Shown here: positions 43,217 through 51,775 of the stretch, piece by piece
Layout of the letters: each line of letters begins with the position of its first letter
Position numbering within the stretch: the first letter of the stretch is position 1
Origin: Treponema sp.
Lineage (GTDB): Bacteria > Spirochaetota > Spirochaetia > Treponematales > Treponemataceae
DNA length: 64,000 bases
Direction: 5' to 3'
Assembly (NCBI GenBank): GCA_022510905.1
Contig: JAFLSN010000007.1
Location: 19,169-83,168 of the forward strand
The notes under the pieces: generated by a model
What the model saw: the letters and a program-made list of their open reading frames with translations, nothing else
Databases searched by the model: none
Told to the model about the DNA's origin: nothing
Position numbers and translations under genes: made by a program

Positions 43217-43480
43217 GGCTGAATGAGAACAAGCCATGTATTCAGCATTAAAAAATCGACACACCCTAACGCAGAAGTCGGGTATGATTCTTCTGAAATT
43301 TGATAACTGGGTAGTGATAAAGAAGCCTTTAGGCTTTGCCGGGGACGTTGTTCTCATAAGGCATCGCAGTCAAAGGTAAATACCCTTCTCTTCGCCCTAA
43401 AGGGCGGGGTATGAAACCTTTCCGCACGAATCAACACTCCCTGACGCGGAAGCAAGGCTTCGCTCTGTAAAGCGGACTCC
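43217..43480. repeat. Intergenic repeats: family D copy 2 and a family A copy
   Basis: A GCTGAAT/ATTCAGC inverted repeat lies at 43218-43246. Family D copy 2 spans 43281-43390 and matches 14172-14283 inverted. At about 43403-43462 the family A words CTTTCCGCACGAATCAACA and CGCGGAAGCAAGGCTTCG follow. No gene is supported. Confidence 0.6.
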
Positions 43481-43608
43481 GGGTGTGCTGCTGGTGAATC
43501 TGCCGATACAGGGCAGGCTGTGCAAATGCATCTGCACGGGAGGTCTGGCAGTTTTGTAACGGTGCGTTTGTGCTGGATGCGTTTGGCCGCGCCTTTTTGT
43601 TTTCACCG

Positions 43609-43645
43609 TTGTTTTTTGCGAAACTTAATGGTATACTTGTTCATT
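43609..43645 (+). promoter_or_regulatory. Sigma-70 promoter giving a near-leaderless mRNA
   Basis: A -35 TTGTTT (43609-43614), 17-bp spacer and -10 TATACT (43632-43637), then 8 nt to ATG 43646. No Shine-Dalgarno. Confidence 0.65.
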
Positions 43646-44590
43646 ATGAAACTTTCTCTGCGACTTTTGGCGCAATTTTTATTCAACATTCTCTTGGTTA
43701 CAGTTGTGGGCGGGCTTCTGTATATGTTTTACAAAGCGGCCACCACACTGGTTGCAGGCCAGATGATTTCCACGGTTTCTTTAAGCCTGTTTGTAAAAGG
43801 CCTTGTGTACACAACGCCGTTCAGCGTGGTGTTTTCCGAGCTGTTCATGGCCTTGTATCTGGTGCGCCATCCAAAGTTTTCGGTGCTGCCCGTTGTTGTG
43901 TATGTGCTGCTGTGCGCCGTGTGCTGGGCTGTGGTTCTTCCGTTGTACAGTGACTTTTCCACGCGGAGCACCGCTGTTCCCGAGCCCACGGAAACAGTGC
44001 CGCTTTCCCCCGGCTTTTTCAGGCAGAACGATGAAACCGTCTTTTATTATGCCACCGTTGCCGCTGACAACACTACAAGCGGACTGTGCATTGACATAAG
44101 CGAACGGGCGGGAACCGTGTACACTTATTCTGACGTGCGGCTTCCTGCGGAGGGGAACACGTTCGCAGATTCGCTTATCGCGCGGAGTATCCAGTTTCCT
44201 CCGTTGCTGACCCGTTTTTTTGAAAGGGCCACCATCCTGTGCGATGCCGCCCGCATTGCGCAGTACCGAGGATGCATGAGCTGGCTCTGCTTTGCCTCGT
44301 TGGGGCTTGCGCTGATGTCAGCGCTGTGTTTCCGCAGGTTTTCAGCATGGAAATTGATAAACGGAACGCTTGTTATTGCCAGTACGCTGGCTTTGCTGGA
44401 ACTGAACGCGCTTTATTATCAGGGGCTGCTGTTTCCTTCGGTTGTGGCAGTTTTGAACAGGCAGCTTCCTGCGTTGTACGGCATTCGGAATCCATGCCTG
44501 GTGCTTTTTAATCTTGCCGTTTTTGTGGTGTTCAGCGTGCTGGGACTTGTGTTTACGTTGTGTTCCCGCCGCCGCGAAGGAGAAAAGTAA
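43646..44590 (+). CDS. Conserved-looking integral membrane protein of unknown function
   Basis: A 314-residue protein with six or so transmembrane segments: two or three at the N-terminus (residues 10-100), then a periplasmic domain at about 115-215 (AVPEPTETVPLSPGFFRQND onward), then three at the C-terminus. The layout of membrane segments around a periplasmic domain recalls LptF/LptG-type permeases, but I see no sequence motif to prove it. It is followed after 3 nt by a second membrane protein with a similar outline, so the two probably form a complex. Confidence 0.6.
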   Translation: MKLSLRLLAQFLFNILLVTVVGGLLYMFYKAATTLVAGQMISTVSLSLFVKGLVYTTPFSVVFSELFMALYLVRHPKFSVLPVVVYVLLCAVCWAVVLPLYSDFSTRSTAVPEPTETVPLSPGFFRQNDETVFYYATVAADNTTSGLCIDISERAGTVYTYSDVRLPAEGNTFADSLIARSIQFPPLLTRFFERATILCDAARIAQYRGCMSWLCFASLGLALMSALCFRRFSAWKLINGTLVIASTLALLELNALYYQGLLFPSVVAVLNRQLPALYGIRNPCLVLFNLAVFVVFSVLGLVFTLCSRRREGEK

Positions 44591-44593
44591 AAT

Positions 44594-46504
44594 ATGAAAC
44601 GCATTGTTATGGTGCTGCTGGTTTATACTGTGGTGATTGCCGCGTTGTGTGTTGGCGTATCATTGTTTTACGGAAATCTTCCAGTGCTGCTTGCAGGAGC
44701 GGAACGCGAATATATGCTGAGCCGCGGGATTCTGTGGTTCTTGCAGCTGTTCCCCGCCGTGCTTATCACGGGCTGCATTGTCGGCTGCACCGTTCAGTGG
44801 CATACCCAAAGTTCTGAAGAAATCCATGTGCGTTTTTCCAGTGCCATGATGAGCCGCTTTAAAAGCGTGTTTATAGTATCTATCGTGCTTATGCTGGTTT
44901 CGTTTCTAAATGCGGAACTGTTCATGCCGCTTATGAAGGGCCGCCTTGAAAAAGCCCGGCAGGATCCTGTTTCACTCGGAAACTACATGGAGCTGAGCGA
45001 ACACTATCTTTCGCTGGACAGGCCTTTTTTGGCATGGCAATATGCAGAACGCGCGTATGAAATCAATCCAAAAGACCCGGCCGTTGCATCGTTGTACAAA
45101 CATGCTACCGATGAAAAAGATTTGGCACAGGCTTCTTCTCTGCATGAACCAGAAATCATCGAGCGGATACGGGAGCCATTGCACGAACAGGACAGACTCT
45201 ACACCATTCCCCAGCTTATCGAAAAATCACAGCGGGCATTGGAAGCAAAAGAATGGTTCAATGCGCATTACTGGGCTGCGCTCGCTGTTGAAGCATGCTC
45301 CGGCACCGATGTGAATCTTTCACGTGCCCGTGATACCGCGAACTATGCGTGGAACCGTCTCAGCCAGCCGGATGAATTTGCGAACGAAGAGCTCGCAGCA
45401 TATTTCAAAAGCAAAAAAGAAGGATATATTGCGCTCAATGAAGGCTACGCGCTAAAAGCCTATTATATTTTTTCCCGGCTTTCCGCTGAAAACGAGGCCG
45501 CCGCAGAAGATCCCGATGTAAAAAAATATCTTGCCCTTGCGCAGGAAAAGCTTGAAACCCAATACTTTTTTATTGACGAAACTGACGACTACAAAGATGT
45601 GCGCAGTGAACGCAACCTGTATTTTTCGTTGCAACACACGGACGGTTCCCGCGATGTGGTGTATGTGCGTGGCACCATCAACCAAAAGCATAACGGAGGC
45701 ATGGTTCGCTACCTTGAAGGACTTTCAATCACAACCTTTGACCGCTTTAATAATTTTGTAAAATCATTTCACGTACCGTTCGCAAAAATGCTTTCTCAGA
45801 GCACGGATGTGTTTGATGAAGAAATCCGCAAAATCAAAGGCATTTCAAAAGACTGGAAGAGCGTTCCGTACATCATCTTGCAGTCCGTTGACCGCACCAC
45901 CGAAGGCATTGTGGGTCGCCCCGAATACATGACCGAAGAGACTGGCATTCCCGAATATATCCTAAAAGAACTGAATCTTACCGCGCTTGTTCCTGCCGAA
46001 AACGCGGTGCAGCCTCAAAGCACATATGACAGGCTTTCTGAGGATCAGAATAATACCGTGTTGATTTTGCCCATGAACTACGATGATTTCAATCTGATGG
46101 GCGAAGCAGCCAAAGGCCCAAGGGATATGTCGCTGTTCACGCTGTTTGGTTTTCTGCCTAAAACCCGGCAATACGGATTTGCATTTGAAGTTTATGCGCA
46201 GTCGCTTATCTTGCGAAGCTTGTATCCAATGTTTATGTTGATTTTGTTTGTAATGTGCGCAGGATTCGCCTGGAAATTCCGTATGGCACAAAAATCATTG
46301 TTCCGTTTTTCGTGGATTTTGATGTTGCCGTTGATAACCGCAATAGTCTACATGGTATTTGATTTTATTGAATACGGTTTCACTTTGATGATTTATGTGA
46401 TTGTCGGTAGGTGTGGCAACTTTGCGATTCCGATTTCAATCGCTGTTTATATTGCAATGCTGATTATTGCGTCACTTGAGTTTCTTTCCCACAAAAGTGA
46501 TTAG
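44594..46504 (+). CDS. Large membrane protein with a TPR-like periplasmic or cytoplasmic insert, function unknown
   Basis: A 636-residue protein. Two or three transmembrane segments occupy residues 5-120. A long soluble region at about 125-530 begins with tetratricopeptide-like helices (YMELSEHYLSLDRPFLAWQY, AERAYEINPKDPAVASLY). A beta-rich part follows (YFSLQHTDGSRDVVYVRGTI). Three more membrane segments end the protein. The preceding gene has the same N- and C-terminal membrane outline, which suggests a heteromeric transporter-like pair. I do not recognise the family. Confidence 0.6.
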   Translation: MKRIVMVLLVYTVVIAALCVGVSLFYGNLPVLLAGAEREYMLSRGILWFLQLFPAVLITGCIVGCTVQWHTQSSEEIHVRFSSAMMSRFKSVFIVSIVLMLVSFLNAELFMPLMKGRLEKARQDPVSLGNYMELSEHYLSLDRPFLAWQYAERAYEINPKDPAVASLYKHATDEKDLAQASSLHEPEIIERIREPLHEQDRLYTIPQLIEKSQRALEAKEWFNAHYWAALAVEACSGTDVNLSRARDTANYAWNRLSQPDEFANEELAAYFKSKKEGYIALNEGYALKAYYIFSRLSAENEAAAEDPDVKKYLALAQEKLETQYFFIDETDDYKDVRSERNLYFSLQHTDGSRDVVYVRGTINQKHNGGMVRYLEGLSITTFDRFNNFVKSFHVPFAKMLSQSTDVFDEEIRKIKGISKDWKSVPYIILQSVDRTTEGIVGRPEYMTEETGIPEYILKELNLTALVPAENAVQPQSTYDRLSEDQNNTVLILPMNYDDFNLMGEAAKGPRDMSLFTLFGFLPKTRQYGFAFEVYAQSLILRSLYPMFMLILFVMCAGFAWKFRMAQKSLFRFSWILMLPLITAIVYMVFDFIEYGFTLMIYVIVGRCGNFAIPISIAVYIAMLIIASLEFLSHKSD

Positions 46505-46531
46505 GCGTTGTATCAAAAGAAACAAAGCGAA

Positions 46532-46574
46532 AAACACGGCGTTCTGTCATTGTGCGGCACCGAACGCCGTGTTT
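46532..46574 (-). terminator. Terminator between convergent membrane-protein and murA genes
   Basis: A perfect 13-bp stem AAACACGGCGTTC (46532-46544) with GAACGCCGTGTTT (46562-46574). On the minus strand it is followed by TTTTTCG, so it should mainly end the murA transcript; it could slow plus-strand transcripts too. Confidence 0.75.
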
Positions 46575-46588
46575 GTAGGCAACGGCAG

Positions 46589-47872
46589 TTATATGAGTTC
46601 AACACGCGAAATGTGAGCGCCGAGCCCTTGCAGTTTTTCAACCAGATGTTCGTAACCGCGTTCAATCTGGTACACGTTGCTGATTCGGCTTTCTCCGTGA
46701 GCAACCAAAGCTGCAATCACCATGGCCATGCCTGCTCGCACATCCGGCGAAACCAGATGGTCGCCGTGCATGGTGCTGGGGCCGGTGACTACGGCGCGGT
46801 GCGGGTCGCACAGGGTGATTCTGGCACCCATGTTAATCAGCTTGTCCACAAAAAACATGCGGCTTTCAAACATCTTTTCAAAAATGAGCACAGTGCCTTC
46901 AACCTGTGTGGCAATGACCGTCATAATGCTGGTTAGATCCGGGGGAAATCCTGGCCAAGGTGAATCGTCTATTTTTGGAATCATGCCTCCCAAGTCTGAA
47001 TTCACTTTCATTTCCTGCCCAGGCTCCACAGTGAGCACATCGCCTTCGATGTCCCAGCGTATGCCAAGTTTGCTGAATGCAATGCGCAATGGCCGCATGT
47101 CGCGGGCGTTCACCCCTGTGATAGTGATGGAACCGCGAGTTGCCGCCGCAAGCCCGATAAAAGACCCGATTTCCATAAAATCCGGACCGATGGTAAAATC
47201 AGTGCCTGAGAGTTTTTTTACGCCTTCAATGTTAAGTATGTTGCTTCCTACCCCGCTGATTTTTGCGCCCATCGCGTTTAGCATCTTGCACAAATCCTGA
47301 ATGTGCGGTTCGCTCGCCGCGTTTGTCAAAACCGTTTTTCCTTCTGCAAGCACCGCCGCCATTATTGCGTTTTCGGTTGCCGTTACCGAAGCTTCGTCCA
47401 AAAAAATGTCGGCACCAACCAGTTTGTTTGCGGTAAATTCAAACTTGCCGTTGGTGGTAACTCTCGCACCTAATTCCGTGAGTGCCAAAAAATGCGTGTC
47501 AAGACGGCGGCGGCCAATCACATCACCCCCGGGGGGAAGCATCACGGCTTTTCCTGTGCGCGCAACCAGAGGCCCCGCAAACAGGATAGAGGCGCGAATT
47601 TTCCTGCTTAAATCGGCTGGAATATCGGTGCGCGAAAGTCCTGAAGCGTCAATCTTCCACACATGGCTTTCGATTTTTTCTGTTTCAACTCCAAGCGCAT
47701 TCAGAATGCCAAGCATGACGGCAGTGTCTTCGATGTCGGGAATGTTTCGCAGAATCACAGGTTCCTTGGTAAGCACCGTTGCCGCAATGCAGGGGAGCGC
47801 CGCGTTTTTGTTTCCGCTTGCCTGGATTGTTCCCTTTATGGGAAATCCGCCTTCTATCTGATATTCATACAT
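46589..47872 (-). CDS. murA: UDP-N-acetylglucosamine 1-carboxyvinyltransferase with Asp at the fosfomycin site
   Basis: A 427-residue EPSP synthase-like enzyme for the first committed step of peptidoglycan synthesis, joining enolpyruvate to UDP-GlcNAc. SGNKNAALPCIAA (residues 20-32) is the substrate loop. The catalytic loop reads MLPPGGDVIGRRRLDTHF: residue 117 is Asp where E. coli has Cys115. Asp-type MurA enzymes are active but cannot be alkylated by fosfomycin. AAGGA lies upstream of ATG 47872. The start overlaps the pepT stop by 8 nt. Confidence 0.94.
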   Translation of the reverse strand: MYEYQIEGGFPIKGTIQASGNKNAALPCIAATVLTKEPVILRNIPDIEDTAVMLGILNALGVETEKIESHVWKIDASGLSRTDIPADLSRKIRASILFAGPLVARTGKAVMLPPGGDVIGRRRLDTHFLALTELGARVTTNGKFEFTANKLVGADIFLDEASVTATENAIMAAVLAEGKTVLTNAASEPHIQDLCKMLNAMGAKISGVGSNILNIEGVKKLSGTDFTIGPDFMEIGSFIGLAAATRGSITITGVNARDMRPLRIAFSKLGIRWDIEGDVLTVEPGQEMKVNSDLGGMIPKIDDSPWPGFPPDLTSIMTVIATQVEGTVLIFEKMFESRMFFVDKLINMGARITLCDPHRAVVTGPSTMHGDHLVSPDVRAGMAMVIAALVAHGESRISNVYQIERGYEHLVEKLQGLGAHISRVELI

Positions 47873-49145
47873 GTTGCGTTCCTTCTTTTGACCATACTTC
47901 TGCAAGTTTGATTAGCACTTCAGTGGCGCATACCATTTGACTCAAGCTTGCCCATTCACTACGCGAATGAAAATTGTGTCCGCCTGTAAAAATGTTTGGC
48001 GTAGGAATTCCGAGTTCCGTGAGCCGCGAACCGTCAGTTCCTCCTCTTATAGGCTGAAAATTTGGCACGACACCAGCAGCTTTGTATGCTGCAATCAGAT
48101 TGTGTACCACGGCAGGATTTTTTTCAAGCCCGGCTTTCATGTTCAGGTATTGTTGCATGTGTTCAATGTGAACTGTTCCTCCAAATGTAGCGGCGACCAT
48201 GTGCGCAACCAGTTCGACCACGTGCTGTTTTTTTGTCATTTCTTCCATTGAGAAATCGCGCAGCAGCACGGTTACGCTGGATTGTTCCATGCTTCCGCTG
48301 ACGGATATTGGTGCGTAGAAACCTTGGTAACCATCCGTGGTTTCTGGCATGAACTGGCGGGGAAGGTTTGAAATAAAACTGGCGGCCATGTTCACGGCAT
48401 TTACCAGATCCGGCCGGGCTGTGCCGGTATGTTTTGCCTTGCCGGTAAATGTAACGGTTGATTTGAATGCATTAAAACACTCTGTCTCAAGTTCGCCGAG
48501 GTGTCCGCCATCAACTGTATAGCACTGTTTTGCCTTGAGCAGAGCGAGCGGCACTTTATCCATGCCATGGCCAGTTTCTTCATCAGGCGAAAAAAGCACT
48601 TCAATGGTGCCGTGCGGAATATGTGGATTTGTTTGCAAAAAATCCAGTGCGGTTATGATTTCTGCCACGCCAGCTTTGTCATCCGCACCGAGCAGGGTAG
48701 AACCGCTTCCTGTGATAATGGTGTCGTTTTGGCTTCCTGCAAGCGCCGTGTCTGTGGCCGGATCAATCACTATGCCGTTGTCAAGCTGAATGGGGGTGCC
48801 TTGGTAGCGTTCATGCACAACTGGTTGGACATTTTTGCCGCTCACTTCGTCTGACGTGTCAATGTGGGCAAGCAATGCAATGGCAGGAACATGCTCAAAG
48901 CCCGCCGTAGGAGGAAGCATTCCGTAAGTGTAGCAGAACTCCGTGGTCTGCACATGCTGCAATCCCAGCGATTCCAATTCTGTTTTGAGATGTTGTGCAA
49001 ATTCCTTTTGCTGAGGCGTACTTGGCATCAGTCCTGCATCGGCTGCTGCAGTATCGCTCTGGCTGAACATGCGCACATAGCGCAAAAATCTGCTGAGTAA
49101 ATGCCGGGCATACGGTTTTTGCAAAGCCTGTTCTGTAACGGTCAT
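47865..49145 (-). CDS. pepT: Peptidase T (tripeptide aminopeptidase)
   Basis: A 426-residue M20B zinc peptidase that removes N-terminal residues from tripeptides. Metal and catalytic motifs are ALLAHIDTSDE, GADDKAGVAEI, the catalytic Glu in SPDEETGHG, then HTGTARPDLVNAV and the C-terminal GGHNFHSRSEWAS. ATG 49145 is chosen because the -10 box of a promoter ends exactly 6 nt upstream. The longer frame to 49589 translates a repeat and contains no family sequence. It is the first gene of the pepT-murA operon. Confidence 0.92.
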   Translation of the reverse strand: MTVTEQALQKPYARHLLSRFLRYVRMFSQSDTAAADAGLMPSTPQQKEFAQHLKTELESLGLQHVQTTEFCYTYGMLPPTAGFEHVPAIALLAHIDTSDEVSGKNVQPVVHERYQGTPIQLDNGIVIDPATDTALAGSQNDTIITGSGSTLLGADDKAGVAEIITALDFLQTNPHIPHGTIEVLFSPDEETGHGMDKVPLALLKAKQCYTVDGGHLGELETECFNAFKSTVTFTGKAKHTGTARPDLVNAVNMAASFISNLPRQFMPETTDGYQGFYAPISVSGSMEQSSVTVLLRDFSMEEMTKKQHVVELVAHMVAATFGGTVHIEHMQQYLNMKAGLEKNPAVVHNLIAAYKAAGVVPNFQPIRGGTDGSRLTELGIPTPNIFTGGHNFHSRSEWASLSQMVCATEVLIKLAEVWSKEGTQHV

Positions 49146-49180
49146 AGAAATATGATACTGTTTTTTTGTGTGCGGGGCAA
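49146..49180 (-). promoter_or_regulatory. Sigma-70 promoter giving a leaderless pepT mRNA
   Basis: On the minus strand, a -35 TTGCCC (49180-49175), 17-bp spacer and -10 TATCAT (49157-49152), then 6 nt to the ATG. No Shine-Dalgarno. Confidence 0.7.
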
Positions 49181-49203
49181 TGTGAAAAATGAAATGCCCA
49201 CGG

Positions 49204-49275
49204 TTTAAATCAACACCCCAGATGCAGAAGCAAGGCTTCAAGTCGGGGGCCGGCTTTGCGGAAGCACGGAGATTT
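49204..49275 (+). repeat. Dispersed repeat family A copy
   Basis: CAGATGCAGAAGCAAGGCTT, CAAGTCGGGGGCCGG, then CTTTGCGGAAGCACGG. It lies just upstream of the pepT promoter, in the spacer between pepT and the PAP2 gene. Confidence 0.65.
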
Positions 49276-49348
49276 TTTTGCCCAAGGCTCAAGTCCCAGA
49301 AAAACCATACCCGCCTTCTGCGTCTGGTGTGTGTTGACTTTTGTTGTT

Positions 49349-50215
49349 TTAAAAGTTTACTGAAAACATAAGTCCGCCCGCCGTTACTTGCACCGAGAGC
49401 GCCATGTTTTGTGGGCGGTTTTTGCTTTTTGCCATCTGGCGGTGGATGAATGGTACAAAAAATCCGCATACAGAACCAAGGGCCGCCCCTGAAAGCACGT
49501 CGGTCAAAAAATGGTTTCCGCTCAACAGACGCATCACGCCGGTTGCTGTGGCACAGACATAGGAACCTATTGCAATCGGTATTTTCCATTTTGACTCAGG
49601 ATAGTACATGCAGAAAGTGTATGTCAAAAATGTGGCCCCAAAAAAAGAATCGGTTGTATGTCCGCTGGGCCAGGAAAATTCAAAATCATAATCCTCTAAA
49701 GCCGATTCTTTTGGATTTTCAAAATACATGTACGGCCGTGCCCGATGTGCGCTGATTTTTAAAATCTGTCGCAGCCCATATCCCATGCACCAGGCTTCCG
49801 CAAACATCACGCCGAGGGTGAGCGCGTCTTGTGCCGGAAGATTTCCTAAAAAATATTCGGCAACAAATATTCCGACAGGCATAGCAAGATTCAGTCCGCA
49901 CGGAACCCAGCCCAGTGCATCGAGTGTGTGGTCGTATGAATTCATGGCCCAGCGGTCAAAATCATTTACAGTGTCGCGGTTGTATGGAACAGAATCTGGC
50001 TCTGGAAGAGAAAGTGTTTTGGGCAGCACCAGTCCGGTAATGGCAAGTCCACCCGCAATGGAGCCCATCAACACATCTGGTATCAGCGAAAGCGAAAAGG
50101 AACTTGGGCCGCCATATGAAACACAGCGTTCACTGTCAGGTAATTCTGCCGCATAAGCGGGAGAAGCTGCCACAAGGCAAAAGATGATTGTGCACAGCCA
50201 AAGCATTTTTTTCAT
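49349..50215 (-). CDS. PAP2-family membrane phosphatase
   Basis: A 288-residue protein with a signal peptide (MKKMLWLCTIIFCLVAASPAYA) and several membrane segments. The three phosphatase motifs are present: KISAHRARPY near 155, FSWPSGHTTDSF near 185 and RLLSGNHFLTDVLSG near 235. Members dephosphorylate lipid pyrophosphates such as undecaprenyl-PP, phosphatidate or lipid A. The start overlaps the trmH-like stop (ATGA), so it is translationally coupled. The signal peptide plus PAP2 layout suggests action on the periplasmic side. Confidence 0.85.
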   Translation of the reverse strand: MKKMLWLCTIIFCLVAASPAYAAELPDSERCVSYGGPSSFSLSLIPDVLMGSIAGGLAITGLVLPKTLSLPEPDSVPYNRDTVNDFDRWAMNSYDHTLDALGWVPCGLNLAMPVGIFVAEYFLGNLPAQDALTLGVMFAEAWCMGYGLRQILKISAHRARPYMYFENPKESALEDYDFEFSWPSGHTTDSFFGATFLTYTFCMYYPESKWKIPIAIGSYVCATATGVMRLLSGNHFLTDVLSGAALGSVCGFFVPFIHRQMAKSKNRPQNMALSVQVTAGGLMFSVNF

Positions 50216-50994
50216 ACGCTACCTGTCTTGCTCAATTCGTACATTATAATTGAAGCGGCCTGGGCCACATTCAGGCTGTCAACCGTTGGAGGAAATCCAG
50301 CTTCCATTCCCGCATATGGAACAATCACGAGTGCATCGCAGTTTTGGGCAACTTCATCGCTGATGCCGTATTCTTCATTTCCTAACACAACAATTGCAGG
50401 ACGTGTACGGCACAAGCTTGAAAGCTCAACAGTGCTTTGCCGTGCTTCAAGCGATGTTCCAATACGGATCATGCGGCCTTCCATGTCGGTTAAAAGCCGA
50501 GTGATGGAACGGATTGAATACAGCTGCACAAATTCCATGCCCCCTTCTGCAACTCGGTAGCTGCTGGTAGTAACCGAACTCTGTGCCTCGTCCAACGGAA
50601 TAACAATGTTCTTGATGCCAAAAAATGCGGCGCTTCGAACAATGGCACCAAGGTTGTTTGCGTTTCCTACATGGTCAAGCAGAATGGCATGTTGTTTTTG
50701 TGCAACCCACTGGGCTGTAACCGATGTGGTAAGAGGCGGAATTTCAGGCAGGTCAATCATGGCCACTACGCCCTGATGGTGCACACTGCCACATAACCGT
50801 TCCAGCTCCATGGAGTCCTGCACCATGTTGTACGGGCGTTTGAGGGCTGCAAGTTTTTTGCACAGGCCGCCAAAAAGTGGCGCCCGCTCTTCGGTAAAAT
50901 ACAAACGGCGTATTCTGAGCGCGTTGTTTTTTTCAAGAACTTTTACCGCCGCAAAACCACAGACGGCAAGTTCGTTGTTCAGTGTGTTTTTCAT
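50212..50994 (-). CDS. TrmH/SpoU-family RNA 2'-O-ribose methyltransferase
   Basis: A 260-residue SPOUT enzyme expected to methylate a ribose in tRNA or rRNA. An N-terminal substrate-binding domain (ELAVCGFAAVKVLEKNN) precedes the knot fold: LLDHVGNANNLGAIVRSAAF near 105, VVLGNEEYGIS near 205 and PPTVDSLNVAQAASI near 235. ATG 50994 is fixed by a TATACT box 8 nt upstream with a TTGCCT -35; no Shine-Dalgarno is present. The frame to 51201 lies inside the next gene. It is followed by the PAP2 gene. Confidence 0.87.
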   Translation of the reverse strand: MKNTLNNELAVCGFAAVKVLEKNNALRIRRLYFTEERAPLFGGLCKKLAALKRPYNMVQDSMELERLCGSVHHQGVVAMIDLPEIPPLTTSVTAQWVAQKQHAILLDHVGNANNLGAIVRSAAFFGIKNIVIPLDEAQSSVTTSSYRVAEGGMEFVQLYSIRSITRLLTDMEGRMIRIGTSLEARQSTVELSSLCRTRPAIVVLGNEEYGISDEVAQNCDALVIVPYAGMEAGFPPTVDSLNVAQAASIIMYELSKTGSV

Positions 50995-51032
50995 ACCCAG
51001 CCAGTATAGCATGATTTTATGTGGCAAGGCAA
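50995..51032 (-). promoter_or_regulatory. Sigma-70 promoter of the trmH-like/PAP2 operon (leaderless)
   Basis: On the minus strand, a -35 TTGCCT (51032-51027), 18-bp spacer and -10 TATACT (51008-51003), then 8 nt to the ATG. Confidence 0.6.
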
Positions 51033-51043
51033 TTTCACGTGAA
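51033..51043. promoter_or_regulatory. Candidate parS-like site
   Basis: TTTCACGTGAA is the 11-bp core of the 16-bp ParB-binding parS consensus; the outer bases do not match. It lies about 2 kb from parB, overlapping the end of the AraC-type gene and just upstream of the trmH-like promoter. A lone partial match could be chance. Confidence 0.3.
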
Positions 51044-51775
51044 GGGTGTTGTTTGCGTAATACCTGTCCGAACGGCACTTGGTGCCAGGTTGTAGAACTC
51101 ATGGAATGCCCGCGTAAAATACGCCGCATCAGGAAAGCCGGAGCGCCTGGCAACTTCTGCAACCGAAAGACCTGTTTGCAGCAAAAGCCTGTGGGCTGCA
51201 TCCATGCGGTACAGGTGCACGTAGCGCCAAAGTGACATTCCCATTTCGGCCCGAAAAACGCGGCTTACATAATCTTCGCAGACACCAACGGTCTGTGCAA
51301 GTGATTCTCGCGTAATTTTTTTTGAGATGTTTTTGTTCAAATACAGAATAACAGATTTTACAATCATGCCAGTTTTGACGGGGAGCAATCGTTTTTGTTT
51401 CTGAAGCAATCGCAGCAAATTTTGTGCAAACTCAGCGGAAAATGCTGCCACACTGTTGCACAGCAGCACGTTTGGGCATTGAAAAAACTCGTCAAGATTT
51501 TTTGCGGTTTCAAAACTGCGTTGCACAACCAGCACTGGCACAAAAAACAATCGTTTATGGTTCCGAATCTTTTTTACATCGGCTTCGTCAAGCGAATCAA
51601 AAATCAACAAATCCGGAGGAAATCGGCCAATCACTGTATCCAAAAAATGAATTGAAGAAATGGACTCGCTGTTGTTTTCATGCAGCCACGGATTGATTCG
51701 TAAAACCTCGCCCCCAACATGCAGCAGCCTGAATTTGTCAAAAGCTTGAAAATCAATCGTGTTTGTTGTGTTCAT
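51035..51775 (-). CDS. AraC-family regulator with a receiver-like N-terminal domain
   Basis: A 246-residue protein. The C-terminal 100 residues are an AraC double helix-turn-helix (ITRESLAQTVGVCEDYVSRV, then TGLSVAEVARRSGFPDAAYF, then TRAFHEFYNLAPSAVR). The N-terminal 120 residues have the strand-helix rhythm of a receiver domain (PPDLLIFDSLDE, VPVLVVQ, LLCNSVAAF). DLLIFDS has Asp at a plausible position, but other receiver residues are not obvious, so it may be a pseudo-receiver. It overlaps the HD-domain gene by 4 nt (ATGA), so the two are coupled. No sensor kinase is adjacent. Confidence 0.8.
   Translation of the reverse strand: MNTTNTIDFQAFDKFRLLHVGGEVLRINPWLHENNSESISSIHFLDTVIGRFPPDLLIFDSLDEADVKKIRNHKRLFFVPVLVVQRSFETAKNLDEFFQCPNVLLCNSVAAFSAEFAQNLLRLLQKQKRLLPVKTGMIVKSVILYLNKNISKKITRESLAQTVGVCEDYVSRVFRAEMGMSLWRYVHLYRMDAAHRLLLQTGLSVAEVARRSGFPDAAYFTRAFHEFYNLAPSAVRTGITQTTPFT

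Noticed and set aside
49146..49589. N-terminal extension of PepT to 574 residues
   Set aside because: It crosses a dispersed repeat and the pepT promoter and adds sequence foreign to the family.
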